Source of the DNA: Paludibacter sp.
GTDB lineage: Bacteria; Bacteroidota; Bacteroidia; Bacteroidales; Paludibacteraceae
Direction of reading: 5' to 3'
Assembly (NCBI GenBank): GCA_023666945.1
Contig: JAMPAY010000009.1
Span: 1-64,000 of the forward strand
DNA length: 64,000 bases
This document shows, piece by piece, positions 53,954 through 64,000 of this stretch. The notes under the pieces were generated by a model. It had not been told where the DNA came from. It searched no databases and was given only the letters and a program-made list of their open reading frames with translations. The position numbers were made by a program, and so were the translations under genes. Within the stretch, counting starts at the first letter, position 1. Every line of letters starts with the position of its first letter.

Positions 53954-55087
53954 CTATTCTGCCATACGTTGCAAACGATAGTTCTTCGTAGGCATCGTAC
54001 ATAAAGTTTGCTCTTTAGGATTCGACAAATCGGTATCGGAGATGCAAGAGCGCACTTTCATGGAAGAGCCATTGAGTGTCCAAGCATAGATGGTGTTTCC
54101 TTTTACATCTTTATACTGATAGGTATAGGAGTTATTATCAGCAGTGAGCGTCAAGAACAAACCATTGTGCAAGATGATTTGAGGCTTTTCATTTGGTGCG
54201 AGTGTGAGGCAGATATTACCCTTGGTATCAATCAGCATCCATTTATCACCGGAAACTACAAAGGCATAGCCTTCGCTAAAATACATTGCCGATTTGTAAG
54301 ACATCGGTATAACGAGGTCGCCTTTGGTATTGATATATCCTATGCCTGTACCATCGGATACCGGTGCCAGTCCATTATCGTAGAAATGGCCAATCATTGT
54401 ATAGACAGGTTGTACCTTAACATTTCCTTTGGTATCCAACAAGCCATATTTTCCATTCTCTTTGAAGAGAATACGATTTTCACCCACAGAAGAGAGTAGA
54501 TCGTATACCGCACTGATGACATACTGTCCTCGTTTGTCGATTGCTCCCCATTTGGAATTGAGTGCAACGCATGCCAATCCATCGAGGAAACCGCCCACTT
54601 GATCGTAGACAGGTTGAATTTTAACACGTCCGGAAGCATCAACAAATCCCCACTTTCCTCCTGAGATTTGTGCAGCAACCAATCCGTCGGCCGTCATATT
54701 CCCCAACCCCGTATGCACCGGCTGTATGGCATAGCGGAATTTCTTATCGAACATACCCAAGCCATTGTCGATTTCGACCACAGCATAGTTATAATAAAAA
54801 TCTTCGGCATCGTCGAACGACGGTGTAGACTGAATATCGCCTTTTTTATTGATAAACAAATCTCTATCGTTCATCTCGACCATAGCATAGCCACACGAGA
54901 AAGAAGATACCTCATCGTAATAAGGCTGTATAGCGAAAGCCCCTTTACGGTTGATATAGCCGAACTTATTGCCCGACATTGCCGGCCAAAGGTCGGTAGT
55001 ATCGGTTTCGGGCGTTTGGTGTTCTTTACATCCTGTCAGCAAGACGGTGAACAACATCAGTCTTGTTATTAATCGATTGGTTTTCAT
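53954..55087 (-). CDS. WG-repeat lipoprotein
   Basis: A 377-residue exported protein: MKTNRLITRLMLFTVLLTGC is a lipoprotein signal. It is built from about seven to eight WG-type repeats (GKWGFVDASGRVKIQPVYD; SKWGAIDKRGQYVISAVYD; GKYGLLDTKGNVKVQPVYT; DKWMLIDTKGN). Such repeats form beta structures and are common in Bacteroidota surface lipoproteins. No catalytic residues are seen; the function is unknown. It is separated by 46 bases from the upstream DUF4290 gene. Confidence 0.86.
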   Translation of the reverse strand: MKTNRLITRLMLFTVLLTGCKEHQTPETDTTDLWPAMSGNKFGYINRKGAFAIQPYYDEVSSFSCGYAMVEMNDRDLFINKKGDIQSTPSFDDAEDFYYNYAVVEIDNGLGMFDKKFRYAIQPVHTGLGNMTADGLVAAQISGGKWGFVDASGRVKIQPVYDQVGGFLDGLACVALNSKWGAIDKRGQYVISAVYDLLSSVGENRILFKENGKYGLLDTKGNVKVQPVYTMIGHFYDNGLAPVSDGTGIGYINTKGDLVIPMSYKSAMYFSEGYAFVVSGDKWMLIDTKGNICLTLAPNEKPQIILHNGLFLTLTADNNSYTYQYKDVKGNTIYAWTLNGSSMKVRSCISDTDLSNPKEQTLCTMPTKNYRLQRMAE

Positions 55088-55133
55088 AAGGAAAGTTATT
55101 ATTGATTAAACAAATAAATACGAGAATAAGCTC

Positions 55134-55799
55134 TCAACGTTTTTTCATTTTCTTCCATTTAGCATTGTTCGTATTGTTGCTATAATACGAAGTGTTTTGC
55201 CGTTGGACAGATGATACATATATAGGACGACTAAAGAGTGTTGTAAACTCTTCGAAATCACAAGAAAGTATCCCCCCCGATAGGAGTTGTATATCCTCCT
55301 TTATATGTTCAGCATCGACATGGTCTTTATTCCAGACGAGATAGTTTTGACGCATACGGGATGCAATACGCAAAATGAGTTGTTGACGGCAGTTCTCGTC
55401 TTGTTCAAGCATGGCTTCTGCTATCATTGCCTCCAATACACGCCCATAGTGCCGAAAACGTATAGGATGTTGCGTATTATAAGGCAACGTTTCCGGGCGA
55501 TATTTCATATTCTCCCTTTCAGGCTTGCTATAGGGCGAATCTATATCCAAACGGAAATCGGACATTATTGCCAAGTGGTCATACATTTTGTGTCTTGACT
55601 CTTCGTTGCGCAGATAGGGGAACAAATTGCCCATAGTCTGCATAATGGCATTCACACATCGTGTCCGCTCTTCTTTATTCTCGATAGTGAGTGCATGCTC
55701 TACCATGTGCTGCACATTGCGCCCATACTCGGGCATAATCAACGAAGAGCCAGATTCTTCGGCTGCTCCGTTATCGGACATTTGCTGTACGTTAATCAT
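55134..55799 (-). CDS. DUF4290 protein
   Basis: From ATG 55799 (221 residues; 55829 and 55781 are alternatives) the protein has the family core LIMPEYGRNVQHMVEHALTI, the SDFRLDIDSPY segment and RFRHYGRVLEAMI. It is predicted to be all-helical and cytosolic and is widespread in Bacteroidota; no function is known. The C-terminus is basic (KWKKMKKR). Seven bases after the EEP gene's start region it shares the strand, so co-transcription with the upstream EEP gene is likely. Confidence 0.82.
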   Translation of the reverse strand: MINVQQMSDNGAAEESGSSLIMPEYGRNVQHMVEHALTIENKEERTRCVNAIMQTMGNLFPYLRNEESRHKMYDHLAIMSDFRLDIDSPYSKPERENMKYRPETLPYNTQHPIRFRHYGRVLEAMIAEAMLEQDENCRQQLILRIASRMRQNYLVWNKDHVDAEHIKEDIQLLSGGILSCDFEEFTTLFSRPIYVSSVQRQNTSYYSNNTNNAKWKKMKKR

Positions 55800-55836
55800 A
55801 ATTATTTTGTCGTAACCTCCTCTCCGCACAACACAA

Positions 55837-56907
55837 TCAGCGTTGTTTAATCAGATAAATCATTGTCGGGTAGTGGTCGGAATAGCCATTCAACCACACC
55901 CCACTCTTGTGAGTTCGTTTGGGAGTACCTTTATCTTTTCCCTCTTGTATGGTAAGAAAATCTTTGTTGAATACTTGCGCTTTCCAATAGGATAACTCTT
56001 TAGAACGGTCGGCATTGAGCAAAGGTTCGGAGATAATAATCTGATCGAAGAGATTCCAACTACCACCATATGCCAAAGAGCCGATACCCCGATCCAACAT
56101 CTGCCACATGGTATTGAAGAATCCTTGTTCTGCAACTTCTTCACGTGTACGTTTTGCCCCCAAAACTTCGCAACAAGGGATGTTATAAGGATCATCGTTC
56201 AAGTCGCCCATAATGATAATTTTAGCCCGAGGTTCGCGTGCATAAATGGAATCGGCGATATGCTTTGTCAATTCGGCTGCGGCAGCACGCAATGGACGAG
56301 AAGAAACCTCTCCACCATAACGACTTGGCCAGTGATTGACAATGATATGTATTTTCTCTCCCATTTCATTCAAATAGCCCGACACCACCAATTGATCGCG
56401 CGTACGAAAATTGGGATTGGGTTCGTAGTTAAGGCGATGCGAAGCCGTATGCACCACAGTAAATAAATCGGCATCATACAACAAGCCGACATCCACACCG
56501 CGTCGGTCGGGACTGTCATAATGCACAATACCCATATTGCGATTGCCCCAAACAGGTTCTGCCAAGACATCTTCCAAAACTCCTCTGTTTTCAATTTCAC
56601 TGACACCTATCACTGCTGCTCCACGCGGATCGACATCCAACCCTAATTGCGAGAGAGCGTAAGCCATATTCTTCACCTTGTTGACATATTTGTAACTTGT
56701 CCAATGCATACCACCTTCGGGAAGAAACTCTTCATCGTTGATAGTGGGGTCGTTAATGGTATCAAACAAGTTCTCCAAGTTATAGAAAGCAATGCAATTT
56801 ACCCGATAGTCGGCAGTGTTCGCTTCTTTTGTTTTCTTAGGAGCCTTTGCCTGCATACTGCAAACCATCGCAAGTAGCAGCAACGTAAAAACAGCAGTTC
56901 GTTTCAT
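55837..56907 (-). CDS. Secreted endonuclease/exonuclease/phosphatase-family protein
   Basis: A 356-residue exported protein with a signal peptide to about MQAKA. The EEP fold is shown by IAFYNLENLFD, ISEIENRGVLEDV (metal ligand Glu), HIIVNHWPSRYGG, IIMGDLNDDPYN and the final GYSDHYPTMIYLI. The pattern resembles extracellular nucleases rather than ExoIII. The substrate could be DNA or a phospho-compound. Its promoter interlocks with that of ssb. Confidence 0.9.
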   Translation of the reverse strand: MKRTAVFTLLLLAMVCSMQAKAPKKTKEANTADYRVNCIAFYNLENLFDTINDPTINDEEFLPEGGMHWTSYKYVNKVKNMAYALSQLGLDVDPRGAAVIGVSEIENRGVLEDVLAEPVWGNRNMGIVHYDSPDRRGVDVGLLYDADLFTVVHTASHRLNYEPNPNFRTRDQLVVSGYLNEMGEKIHIIVNHWPSRYGGEVSSRPLRAAAAELTKHIADSIYAREPRAKIIIMGDLNDDPYNIPCCEVLGAKRTREEVAEQGFFNTMWQMLDRGIGSLAYGGSWNLFDQIIISEPLLNADRSKELSYWKAQVFNKDFLTIQEGKDKGTPKRTHKSGVWLNGYSDHYPTMIYLIKQR

Positions 56908-57025
56908 GGAAAATATAATCTTAGAATTAAAGGCGCAAGCGCCGTTATTTTATAATGTTACACATTAAATTCTCATCGTGTGGAGTAAGCGAGAAACAAA
57001 TGCCTATACTCGCTACTTTAAGGCG

Positions 57026-57057
57026 CAAAAATACAACTTTCTTTTGGGATATGCAAA
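57026..57057 (-). promoter_or_regulatory. Promoter of the EEP-DUF4290 group
   Basis: Read on the minus strand: TTTG at 57057-57054, 20 bases, TATTTTTG at 57033-57026. The leader carries a GGCGC/GCGCC hairpin (56932-56943). Confidence 0.65.
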
Positions 57058-57074
57058 TTATTTTCGTACCTTTG
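57043..57074 (+). promoter_or_regulatory. Promoter of ssb
   Basis: TTTG at 57043-57046, 20 bases, TACCTTTG at 57067-57074, a perfect match; 50 bases before the ATG. It overlaps the divergent promoter at 57026-57057. Confidence 0.72.
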
Positions 57075-57124
57075 CAGCATAAATGACATATCACATATAA
57101 CTACACTTAAAATCAAGAATAACC

Positions 57125-57556
57125 ATGTCATCAGTAAACAAAGTAATTTTAATTGGTAACGTAGGTCAAGACCCCGAAGTACGCTATTTAGACAGAGGAG
57201 TGGCTATTGCCAATTTTAATTTGGCGACCTCCGAACGAGGTTACACCATGCAAAACGGCACACAAGTGCCCGACCGAACAGAGTGGCACAATATTGTACT
57301 TTGGCGCAATATGGCAGAATGGGCAGAAAAAAGCCTTCGCAAAGGAATGAAGGTATATATAGAAGGTCGTCTGCAAACACGCACGTGGGAAAAAGAAGGT
57401 ATTCGCCGCAGCAAAACAGAAATAGTTGCAGAAAACGTACAAATCCTCTATCGTCCGCAGGAGTATCGTCAGCAAAACCATCAGACCCCGACCACGGAGC
57501 CTGTGCAAGAAGATTTTTCCACCCCTTTGGACAACGACAACGATTTCCTCTTTTAA
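57125..57556 (+). CDS. ssb: Single-stranded DNA-binding protein
   Basis: A 143-residue SSB. The OB fold begins with VNKVILIGNVGQDPEVRY, followed by ATSERGYT, ERTEWHNIVLWRNMAEWAEKSL and VYIEGRLQTRTWEKEG. The disordered Gln/Pro/Thr tail ends in NDNDFLF, the acidic/hydrophobic tip that recruits repair and replication enzymes. Length is a little shorter than E. coli SSB, usual for Bacteroidetes. It coats single-stranded DNA in replication, recombination and repair. Confidence 0.95.
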   Translation: MSSVNKVILIGNVGQDPEVRYLDRGVAIANFNLATSERGYTMQNGTQVPDRTEWHNIVLWRNMAEWAEKSLRKGMKVYIEGRLQTRTWEKEGIRRSKTEIVAENVQILYRPQEYRQQNHQTPTTEPVQEDFSTPLDNDNDFLF

Positions 57557-57575
57557 GAAACAAAATCAATACAAA

Positions 57576-57614
57576 AAAACAACCTCTTTCTGTTTGTGGA
57601 AAGAGGTTGTTTTA
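57576..57614. terminator. Terminator after ssb
   Basis: AACAACCTCTTTC pairs with GAAAGAGGTTGTT around TGTTTGTG; a T-run follows on the plus strand and an A-run precedes, so it can work both ways for the convergent genes. Confidence 0.9.
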
Positions 57615-57647
57615 TTATCGGACACAAAGTGATTTATTGCACAAAAA

Positions 57648-58460
57648 TTATTTCCACAATTCCACATCGGGTAATAACAATGCGCGTATTTGTGCAACAG
57701 GAACAGTGATTTCCGTTTCACCATAGGCATAAGGTGCTATATCGTAAGGATTGAACACCCATGTTATACCTTCATCGGTAATATAGAAATTATTATTCGG
57801 AACAATTTTTTCTAACTCATAGTCGGACTCTGACAAATCAGATTCAGACTCAAACTCATCGTTCTGTGCGATTAGATTATCGCGCAACAATTGTATGAGA
57901 TGGGAACGATAATTCTCTATAAATAAATCGGTTTCTGCCAACAATGCTCCAGTTGTAAGATCGTAATTATAGAAAAACCGATTGCTTACTCCGTGAGCAC
58001 CTCCCATATACACATACTGCTCTATTCCATAGGAAAACACATTCCCCGTAAGCGATATAACCCGTGCCGCCAAATGGTCTTCTTCACAGAAAAACGGCAA
58101 GAGACCTTCCTCCTCTGCATATTCTTCCGACAACTGTTCTTTCAGAACCTTATTGTTATTGATATACTCAGTCTGATACATCGCTATGAAAGCATGCATG
58201 GACTCCTCTACTGACATTCCCACGTAACGAGCACCAAACAACTTATCCAACAGACTCTGCTGAACAACCGACAACACAGAATCGTCTGCCAAAGCAGTAG
58301 GAAATTCAATTTCAAAACTAACGAGCAAACTATCGGTCTTCTCATCGGTCAGATAAGTGACCTCATACACCGTAAATTGTTCGGTTTCAATAGCATTTTT
58401 TTTAGTACATCCCATAGCAGACACTATGATGAGTACAAAGAAAGGGATAAACTTTTTCAT
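57648..58460 (-). CDS. DUF3298/DUF4163-type lipoprotein
   Basis: From ATG 58460 a 270-residue protein begins MKKFIPFFVLIIVSAMGC, a lipoprotein signal. The rest fits the DUF4163-DUF3298 (RsiV-like) pattern: a first domain with SYGIEQYVYMGGAHG (the YxGGAHG motif) and a C-terminal domain ending in DEGITWVFNPYDIAPYAYGETEITVP. In Gram-positive bacteria related domains sense lysozyme; no such link is shown here. The upstream in-frame start at 58514 lies in the promoter and is rejected. Confidence 0.85.
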   Translation of the reverse strand: MKKFIPFFVLIIVSAMGCTKKNAIETEQFTVYEVTYLTDEKTDSLLVSFEIEFPTALADDSVLSVVQQSLLDKLFGARYVGMSVEESMHAFIAMYQTEYINNNKVLKEQLSEEYAEEEGLLPFFCEEDHLAARVISLTGNVFSYGIEQYVYMGGAHGVSNRFFYNYDLTTGALLAETDLFIENYRSHLIQLLRDNLIAQNDEFESESDLSESDYELEKIVPNNNFYITDEGITWVFNPYDIAPYAYGETEITVPVAQIRALLLPDVELWK

Positions 58461-58483
58461 AAGGACAAATGTTTTATTCGCTA

Positions 58484-58515
58484 CAAAAGTAATACAAGTT
58501 TTCCATACACACAAA
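58484..58515 (-). promoter_or_regulatory. Promoter of the DUF3298-type gene
   Basis: Read on the minus strand: TTTG at 58515-58512, 20 bases, TACTTTTG at 58491-58484. Confidence 0.65.
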
Positions 58516-58600
58516 AAAACATCTACCCATTCATGGCAATCTATAGGTTAACAACGATATAGCAAGAAGGTATGAGTATGAAGACCATAACTTGACTAAA

Positions 58601-58640
58601 AAAAAGACGCCCTGTCTATCGGCAGGACGTCTTTCTTTTT
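58601..58640 (-). terminator. Terminator of the rpoBC operon
   Basis: On the minus strand AAAGACGTCCTGCC pairs with the GGCAGG-type strand around GATA (with one mismatch pair), followed by nine T. It ends rpoC about 22 bases after the stop codon. Confidence 0.9.
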
Positions 58641-58661
58641 ATAAGAGATATTCTAACAATC

Positions 58662-61600
58662 TCAATTTTCAGTTGTTTCCAACTCTTCGTCGGCATGCAA
58701 AGCCTGCAGACGTTGATAGTCTTCTTTGCTATGAACTACCAATTGTTTGAATTCACGCAGACCTGTACCGGCAGGAATCAGGTGACCGCAGATTACGTTC
58801 TCCTTCATACCTTCCAGATAGTCAACCTTGCCATTGATAGCCGCATCGTTGAGAACCTTGTTGGTTTCTTGGAAGGAAGCCGCCGACATGAACGACTTGG
58901 TTCCCAATGCAGCACGCGTAATACCTTGCAGAATCTGTGACGATGTAGCAGGCATCGCATCACGCGTAATAACCGGTTTCTTATCACGACGTTTCAAACT
59001 TGAGTTTTCATCGTGCAACTTACGAGGAGCGACAATCTGACCCGGCTTTAAGTTTTCACTATCACCAGCATCGACTACCACTTTTTTACCCCAGATACGA
59101 TCGTTTTCATCCATAAAGTCGTGTTTGTCAACAATCTGTTTCTCGAGGAAACGTGTATCACCCGGATCAAGAATTTCGACCTTACGCATCATCTGACGCA
59201 CAATAATTTCGAAATGCTTATCGTTGATTTTCACACCTTGCAGACGATATACGTCTTGTACTTCGTTAACGATATAATCTTGTACGGCAGTAGGACCTTT
59301 GATAGCCAAAATATCATCGGGCGTTACAGCACCATCGGACAATGGTGTTCCGGCACGCACAAAGTCGTTTTCTTGTACCAGAATCTGTTTCGACAATGGG
59401 ATAAGATATTTCTTTTCTTCGCCCAAACGTGATGTAACGGTAAGTTCACGGTTACCACGTTTAATCTTGCCGAACGAAACCTCACCATCGATTTCACTAA
59501 CGATAGCCGGATTAGAGGAGTTACGCGCTTCGAACAACTCGGTGACACGTGGCAGACCACCCGTGATATCGCCCGCTTTACCAACAGTACGCGGAATCTT
59601 AATCAACAAACTACCAATCTTAACTGTTTCTCCATCTTTAGGAACAAGGTGAGCATTGATAGGCAAGTTATAAGTACGCAATACATTACCTTTCTTATCT
59701 ACGATATGAGCAGCAGGAATTTTGGTTTTATCTTTGGAGTCAATGATAATTGTTTCACGCAAGCCCGTAGCCTCATCGGTTTCCGTCTTTGCAGTAACGT
59801 TCTCAATAACATCCTCATAGCGAACTTTACCCTCATTTTCGATTACAATAGTGGCGTTGAAAGGATCCCATTCGCAGACCTCCGTACCTTTCGGATACTT
59901 CTGTCCATTCTCAACAAACAGTTTCGCAGCGTAAGGAATATTGAACGTAGTAAGTACAACTCCTGTTTGTTCATCACGCAAACGCAATTCCGTTTGACGA
60001 GAAACGACAATGACTTGCGGTTTACCGTCTTCTATAGCCTCTACCGTACGCAGTTCGTCTAACTCGACAATACCATCGTATTTAAGCGTATAACTGCTTT
60101 CGGTAGCAACGTTACCAGCAACACCACCCACGTGGAAAGTACGCAATGTCAACTGAGTACCTGGCTCACCGATAGATTGTGCTGCAATAACACCAACGGC
60201 CTCACCTTTCTCAACCAAACGACCAGTAGCAAGGTTACGTCCATAACATTTAGCACAAACACCATGCTTAGACTCGCAGGTAAGTACTGAACGAATTTCG
60301 ACAGACTCAATAGGTGAATTTTGGATTTTCTCAGCCGCATCTTCACGAATCTCTTCACCTGCAGCCACCAAGCGTTCGCCAGTGATAGGATGATAAATAT
60401 CGTGTACACTGACGCGACCCAAGATACGTTCGTACAACGATGCTACCACATTCTCGTTCTTCTTGATTTCAGTAGCCGTCAGACCACGCAATGTTCCACA
60501 GTCTTCCTCCGTGATAATAACATCGTGGCTCACATCGACCAAACGACGTGTAAGATAACCAGCATCGGCTGTCTTCAATGCGGTATCTGCCAAACCTTTA
60601 CGAGCACCGTGGGTTGAGATAAAATACTCCAACACGGACAACCCTTCCTTAAAGTTAGAAAGAATAGGATTCTCAATAGTTTGACCACCTTCGGCACCTG
60701 CTTTTTGCGGTTTAGCCATCAGACCACGCATACCAGACAACTGCTTAATCTGCGCTTTAGAACCACGGGCTCCGGAGTCCATCATCATGAAGACGGCATT
60801 GAAACCTTGATCGGCAGAAGCCATCTCTTTCATCAATACTTGCGTGAGCGCATTGTCGACATGCGTCCATGTATCAATAACTTGGTTATAACGTTCGTTA
60901 TTGGTGATTAGACCCATATTATAGTTACCCGTAATTTCTTCAATCTCAGCATTACCTTCGGCAACCAATTTGAGTTTTTCTTCAGGAATGATAATATCGT
61001 TCAGGTTGAACGACAAACCACCCTTGAACGCCATTTGGTATCCTAAATTTTTAATATCATCCAAGAACTGCGCCGTACGTGCAACACCACAAGTCTTAAT
61101 TACATTACCGATAATATCACGCAATGTATTCTTCTTCAAGACCTCATTAACATATCCGACCTCTTTTGGTACGAAATGGTTAACCAGAATACGCCCTACA
61201 GTGGTATTGATAAGACGTGTAGTTTCTTTTCCGTCGACCATATCCTGTGTACGTACCGTAATTTTGGCGTGCATATCAACACGTTTCTCATTCAGGGCGA
61301 TTTCCGCTTCTTCTGGAGAATAGAAAATAAGCCCCTCACCTTTGGCACCCGCACGTTCTTTAGTGATATAATACAGACCCAAGACCATATCCTGAGAAGG
61401 TACGGTAATAGGTGCTCCATTAGCAGGATTGAGGATATTGTGCGAACCTAACATGAGCAACTGTGCTTCCAAAACAGCCTCATTCGACAAAGGCAAGTGA
61501 ACAGCCATTTGGTCACCATCGAAGTCGGCATTAAAACCTGTACATGCCAATGGGTGCAACTGTATAGCCTTACCCTCAATCATACGCGGTTGGAAAGCCA

Positions 61601-62954
61601 AAATACCTAAACGGTGCAATGTCGGGGCACGGTTAAGAAGCACCGGATGTCCTTCCATTACATGCTCCAATATATCCCAAATAACGGGGTCTTTTCTATC
61701 AATAATCTTCTTAGCGGACTTGACCGTTTTGACAATTCCGCGTTCGATAAGTTTGCGAATGATAAACGGTTTGTACAATTCTGCTGCCATGTCTTTAGGA
61801 AGACCGCACTCGTGCATTTTCAATTCAGGACCGACAACGATAACCGAACGAGCAGAATAATCAACACGCTTACCTAACAAGTTTTGACGGAAACGACCTT
61901 GCTTACCTTTCAACGAATCGGACAACGATTTGAGAGGACGATTAGCATCGCTCTTAATAGCCGTAGACTTACGAGAGTTGTCTAACAAAGAATCGACCGC
62001 CTCTTGCAACATACGTTTTTCATTACGCAAAATCACCTCAGGTGCCTTGATTTCGATCAGACGTTTCAGTCGGTTGTTACGAATGATGACACGACGATAC
62101 AAGTCATTCAAATCTGACGTAGCAAAACGTCCACCATCTAACGGAACCAACGGGCGCAACTCGGGAGGAGTAACAGGGATTATCTTTAGAATCATCCACT
62201 CCGGACGATTGCGATGGCGCGATGCACGGAATGCTTCAACGACCTGCAAACGTTTCAACGCTTCTGTCTTACGCTGTTGAGAGGAGTCTTTACTTGCCTT
62301 ATCGCGCAATTCATACGACAAAGAATCCAAATCCAAACGGGTGAGCATATCGTAAACTGCTTCAGCACCCATCTTAGCGATGAACTTTTGCGGGTCGGTA
62401 TCTTCCAACTGCTGATTGCCCTGCGGAAGACGATCCAACAAATCGAGGTATTCATCCTCAGAAAGCAAGATGTTGTCTTCTACCGTTTGGTCTTCGCCAA
62501 ATTGTTCACCTGCCAACACACCACTTTGGATAACAATATACTTTTCGTAATAAATAACAGCATCCAATTTCTTGGTAGGTAATCCGAGCAAATAGCCCAT
62601 TTTATTGGGCAACGAACGGAAATACCAAATATGAGCCACCGGTACTACCAACTGGATATGTCCCATTCGTTCGCGACGAACCTTTTTTTCCGTCACTTCA
62701 ACACCACAACGATCACAAACAATACCTTTATAACGGATGCGCTTGTATTTTCCGCAATGGCACTCATAATCACGCGTAGGACCAAAGATACGTTCGCAGA
62801 ACAAACCATCACGTTCAGGTTTGTAGGTACGATAGTTGATAGTTTCAGGTTTTAACACTTCACCGCTCGAGAGACGAAGAATTTCCTCCGGAGAGGCAAG
62901 ACCAATGGTAATCTTGTTAAAACCAGTCTTCTTATTATCTTGTTTAAAAGCCAT
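58662..62954 (-). CDS. rpoC: RNA polymerase beta' subunit
   Basis: A 1430-residue subunit. N-terminal zinc site [20 protein letters not shown], the catalytic NADFDGD at 475-481 (Asp477, 479, 481 bind Mg2+), the trigger-loop region and the second zinc cluster ([16 protein letters not shown]) are intact. The C-terminal conserved part ([54 protein letters not shown]) is complete. It follows rpoB by 29 bases and is normally co-transcribed with it. Confidence 0.98.
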   Translation of the reverse strand: MAFKQDNKKTGFNKITIGLASPEEILRLSSGEVLKPETINYRTYKPERDGLFCERIFGPTRDYECHCGKYKRIRYKGIVCDRCGVEVTEKKVRRERMGHIQLVVPVAHIWYFRSLPNKMGYLLGLPTKKLDAVIYYEKYIVIQSGVLAGEQFGEDQTVEDNILLSEDEYLDLLDRLPQGNQQLEDTDPQKFIAKMGAEAVYDMLTRLDLDSLSYELRDKASKDSSQQRKTEALKRLQVVEAFRASRHRNRPEWMILKIIPVTPPELRPLVPLDGGRFATSDLNDLYRRVIIRNNRLKRLIEIKAPEVILRNEKRMLQEAVDSLLDNSRKSTAIKSDANRPLKSLSDSLKGKQGRFRQNLLGKRVDYSARSVIVVGPELKMHECGLPKDMAAELYKPFIIRKLIERGIVKTVKSAKKIIDRKDPVIWDILEHVMEGHPVLLNRAPTLHRLGILAFQPRMIEGKAIQLHPLACTGFNADFDGDQMAVHLPLSNEAVLEAQLLMLGSHNILNPANGAPITVPSQDMVLGLYYITKERAGAKGEGLIFYSPEEAEIALNEKRVDMHAKITVRTQDMVDGKETTRLINTTVGRILVNHFVPKEVGYVNEVLKKNTLRDIIGNVIKTCGVARTAQFLDDIKNLGYQMAFKGGLSFNLNDIIIPEEKLKLVAEGNAEIEEITGNYNMGLITNNERYNQVIDTWTHVDNALTQVLMKEMASADQGFNAVFMMMDSGARGSKAQIKQLSGMRGLMAKPQKAGAEGGQTIENPILSNFKEGLSVLEYFISTHGARKGLADTALKTADAGYLTRRLVDVSHDVIITEEDCGTLRGLTATEIKKNENVVASLYERILGRVSVHDIYHPITGERLVAAGEEIREDAAEKIQNSPIESVEIRSVLTCESKHGVCAKCYGRNLATGRLVEKGEAVGVIAAQSIGEPGTQLTLRTFHVGGVAGNVATESSYTLKYDGIVELDELRTVEAIEDGKPQVIVVSRQTELRLRDEQTGVVLTTFNIPYAAKLFVENGQKYPKGTEVCEWDPFNATIVIENEGKVRYEDVIENVTAKTETDEATGLRETIIIDSKDKTKIPAAHIVDKKGNVLRTYNLPINAHLVPKDGETVKIGSLLIKIPRTVGKAGDITGGLPRVTELFEARNSSNPAIVSEIDGEVSFGKIKRGNRELTVTSRLGEEKKYLIPLSKQILVQENDFVRAGTPLSDGAVTPDDILAIKGPTAVQDYIVNEVQDVYRLQGVKINDKHFEIIVRQMMRKVEILDPGDTRFLEKQIVDKHDFMDENDRIWGKKVVVDAGDSENLKPGQIVAPRKLHDENSSLKRRDKKPVITRDAMPATSSQILQGITRAALGTKSFMSAASFQETNKVLNDAAINGKVDYLEGMKENVICGHLIPAGTGLREFKQLVVHSKEDYQRLQALHADEELETTEN

Positions 62955-62983
62955 TTTTAAGTTATTTACGAATTAACGAATCT

Positions 62984-64000
62984 TTATTCCATATTGATGC
63001 TCAGTGCCAAACCTTGCAATTCGTGCAGCAACACATTCAAGGATTCCGGCAATCCCGGTGTAGGCATTGCCTCACCTTTGACGATAGCCTCATAAGTACG
63101 AGCACGTCCGTTGACGTCATCGGATTTAACAGTAAGTATCTCTTGCAGAATATGTGCAGCACCGTGTGCTTCAAGTGCCCATACCTCCATCTCACCGAAA
63201 CGCTGACCACCGAATTGTGCTTTACCACCAAGCGGCTGTTGCGTAATCAAACTATAAGGACCAATCGAACGTGCGTGCATCTTATCGTCAACCATGTGAC
63301 CCAATTTCAAGAAATAGGTAACACCTACGGTTGCCGGTTGGTCGAACATTTCACCTGTACCACCATCGTACAAATAGGTTTTACCAGCACGCGGCAATCC
63401 TGCCTTATCCGTCCATTCGTTCAAGTTGTCCATGGTACAACCATCGAAGATAGGAGTAGCAAATTTCACTCCCAACTCCTTACCTGCCCAACCAAGCACA
63501 GCCTCAAAAATCTGTCCAAGGTTCATACGAGAAGGCACACCCAACGGGTTCAGTACAATATCTACCGGTGTACCATCAGCCAAGAACGGCATATCTTCTA
63601 CACGAACAATCTTGCTGACAATACCCTTATTACCATGTCGACCCGCCATCTTGTCACCCACACGAATCTTACGCTTCTTGGCAATATATACTTTTGCCAT
63701 CTGCATAATACCATTGGGTAATTCATCACCAATAGTCAGGTCGAAATTACGACGTTTCAACTGAGCATCGTATTCTTTATATTTACGCAAATAGTTAAGA
63801 ATACAAGTGCGGATCAATTCATTTTTATCGTTATCGGGTGTCCATTTAGCAAGCATTACAGAATTGTAATCGATTTGTTCCAAACGTTCACGCGTAAACT
63901 TGCTATTTTTGGAGATCACATCCGTACCCATCAAGTCTTTGACGCCTGCGGACAATTTACCGTCAGTAAGCACCAAGAGTTTCTCTACCAATTGGTTCTT
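62984..64000 (-). CDS. rpoB: RNA polymerase beta subunit, C-terminal part
   Basis: About 338 C-terminal codons are present; the frame is open to the right edge, so the start is outside. Recognisable segments are [38 protein letters not shown], the [39 protein letters not shown] stretch and VKSDDVNGR. The full protein is about 1270 residues in the family. The beta subunit forms half of the catalytic cleft; the rifampicin region lies outside the window. Confidence 0.97.
   Translation of the reverse strand, partial: KNQLVEKLLVLTDGKLSAGVKDLMGTDVISKNSKFTRERLEQIDYNSVMLAKWTPDNDKNELIRTCILNYLRKYKEYDAQLKRRNFDLTIGDELPNGIMQMAKVYIAKKRKIRVGDKMAGRHGNKGIVSKIVRVEDMPFLADGTPVDIVLNPLGVPSRMNLGQIFEAVLGWAGKELGVKFATPIFDGCTMDNLNEWTDKAGLPRAGKTYLYDGGTGEMFDQPATVGVTYFLKLGHMVDDKMHARSIGPYSLITQQPLGGKAQFGGQRFGEMEVWALEAHGAAHILQEILTVKSDDVNGRARTYEAIVKGEAMPTPGLPESLNVLLHELQGLALSINME

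Noticed and set aside
63014..63721. Plus-strand ORF of 235 codons
   Set aside because: It is antisense to rpoB and carries no family features.

Overview
The window comes from a member of the Bacteroidota, most likely order Bacteroidales. Promoters follow the phylum pattern (TTTG, about 20 bases, TAnnTTTG). Recognisable gene families and orders include the BT_3928-type DoxX gene beside tpiA, sigma54 activator-lptE-TPR-secG, an FtsL-like gene, DUF4290, DUF3467, a Wzi-type capsule protein, an InlB-repeat protein with a type IX-like tail, and an EF-G2 paralogue. I cannot fix the genus from sequence alone.

Layout. 1-1131: the 5' part of an EcoRI-family adenine methyltransferase (minus strand, runs off the left edge), preceded by a long leader with an imperfect stem of about 28 bp. 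1228-7942: DUF1599, DoxX-like protein, tpiA, gamma carbonic anhydrase, pyrH, frr, a POTRA-less Omp85-type barrel and rsgA, then tRNA-Arg(ACG) with its own promoter and terminator. 8700-19226: the dcw cluster mraZ-rsmH-ftsL-ftsI-murE-mraY-murD-ftsW-murG, which stops before murC/ftsQ/ftsA/ftsZ. 19595-28094: a secreted repeat protein, a gene-poor stretch with a strong promoter and an 11-bp periodic array, a PepSY-like lipoprotein, a nucleoside phosphorylase, an M49 peptidase, aroA and an overlapping glycosyltransferase.

28170-31568 (minus): secG, a TPR-like protein, lptE and a sigma54 activator, then a decayed AAA ATPase with a second 11-bp array and a second copy of the 36-bp promoter sequence seen at the left end. 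31599-39104 (minus): a cell-envelope series of Wzi, kelch protein, lptB, xth, M6 protease, a free-standing M6 propeptide-like protein, and mlaF/mlaE. 39316-51202 (minus): DUF3467, a glycosyltransferase, a PCMD protein, a rhamnogalacturonan acetylesterase, GH105, a small PVGD-type membrane protein and a 2152-residue surface protein. The acetylesterase and GH105 suggest use of pectin side chains. 51662-53821 (plus): an EF-G2 paralogue whose catalytic His is Ser, with a perfect 26-bp palindrome upstream. 53954-64000: WG-repeat lipoprotein, DUF4290, a secreted EEP-family nuclease/phosphatase, ssb (plus), a DUF3298-type lipoprotein, rpoC and the 3' part of rpoB.

The most notable observations are the structured leader of the methyltransferase and its duplicated promoter, the paired 11-bp periodic arrays, the palindrome before fusA2, and the stand-alone protease propeptide. 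All assignments come from reading the sequence; no database search was run.
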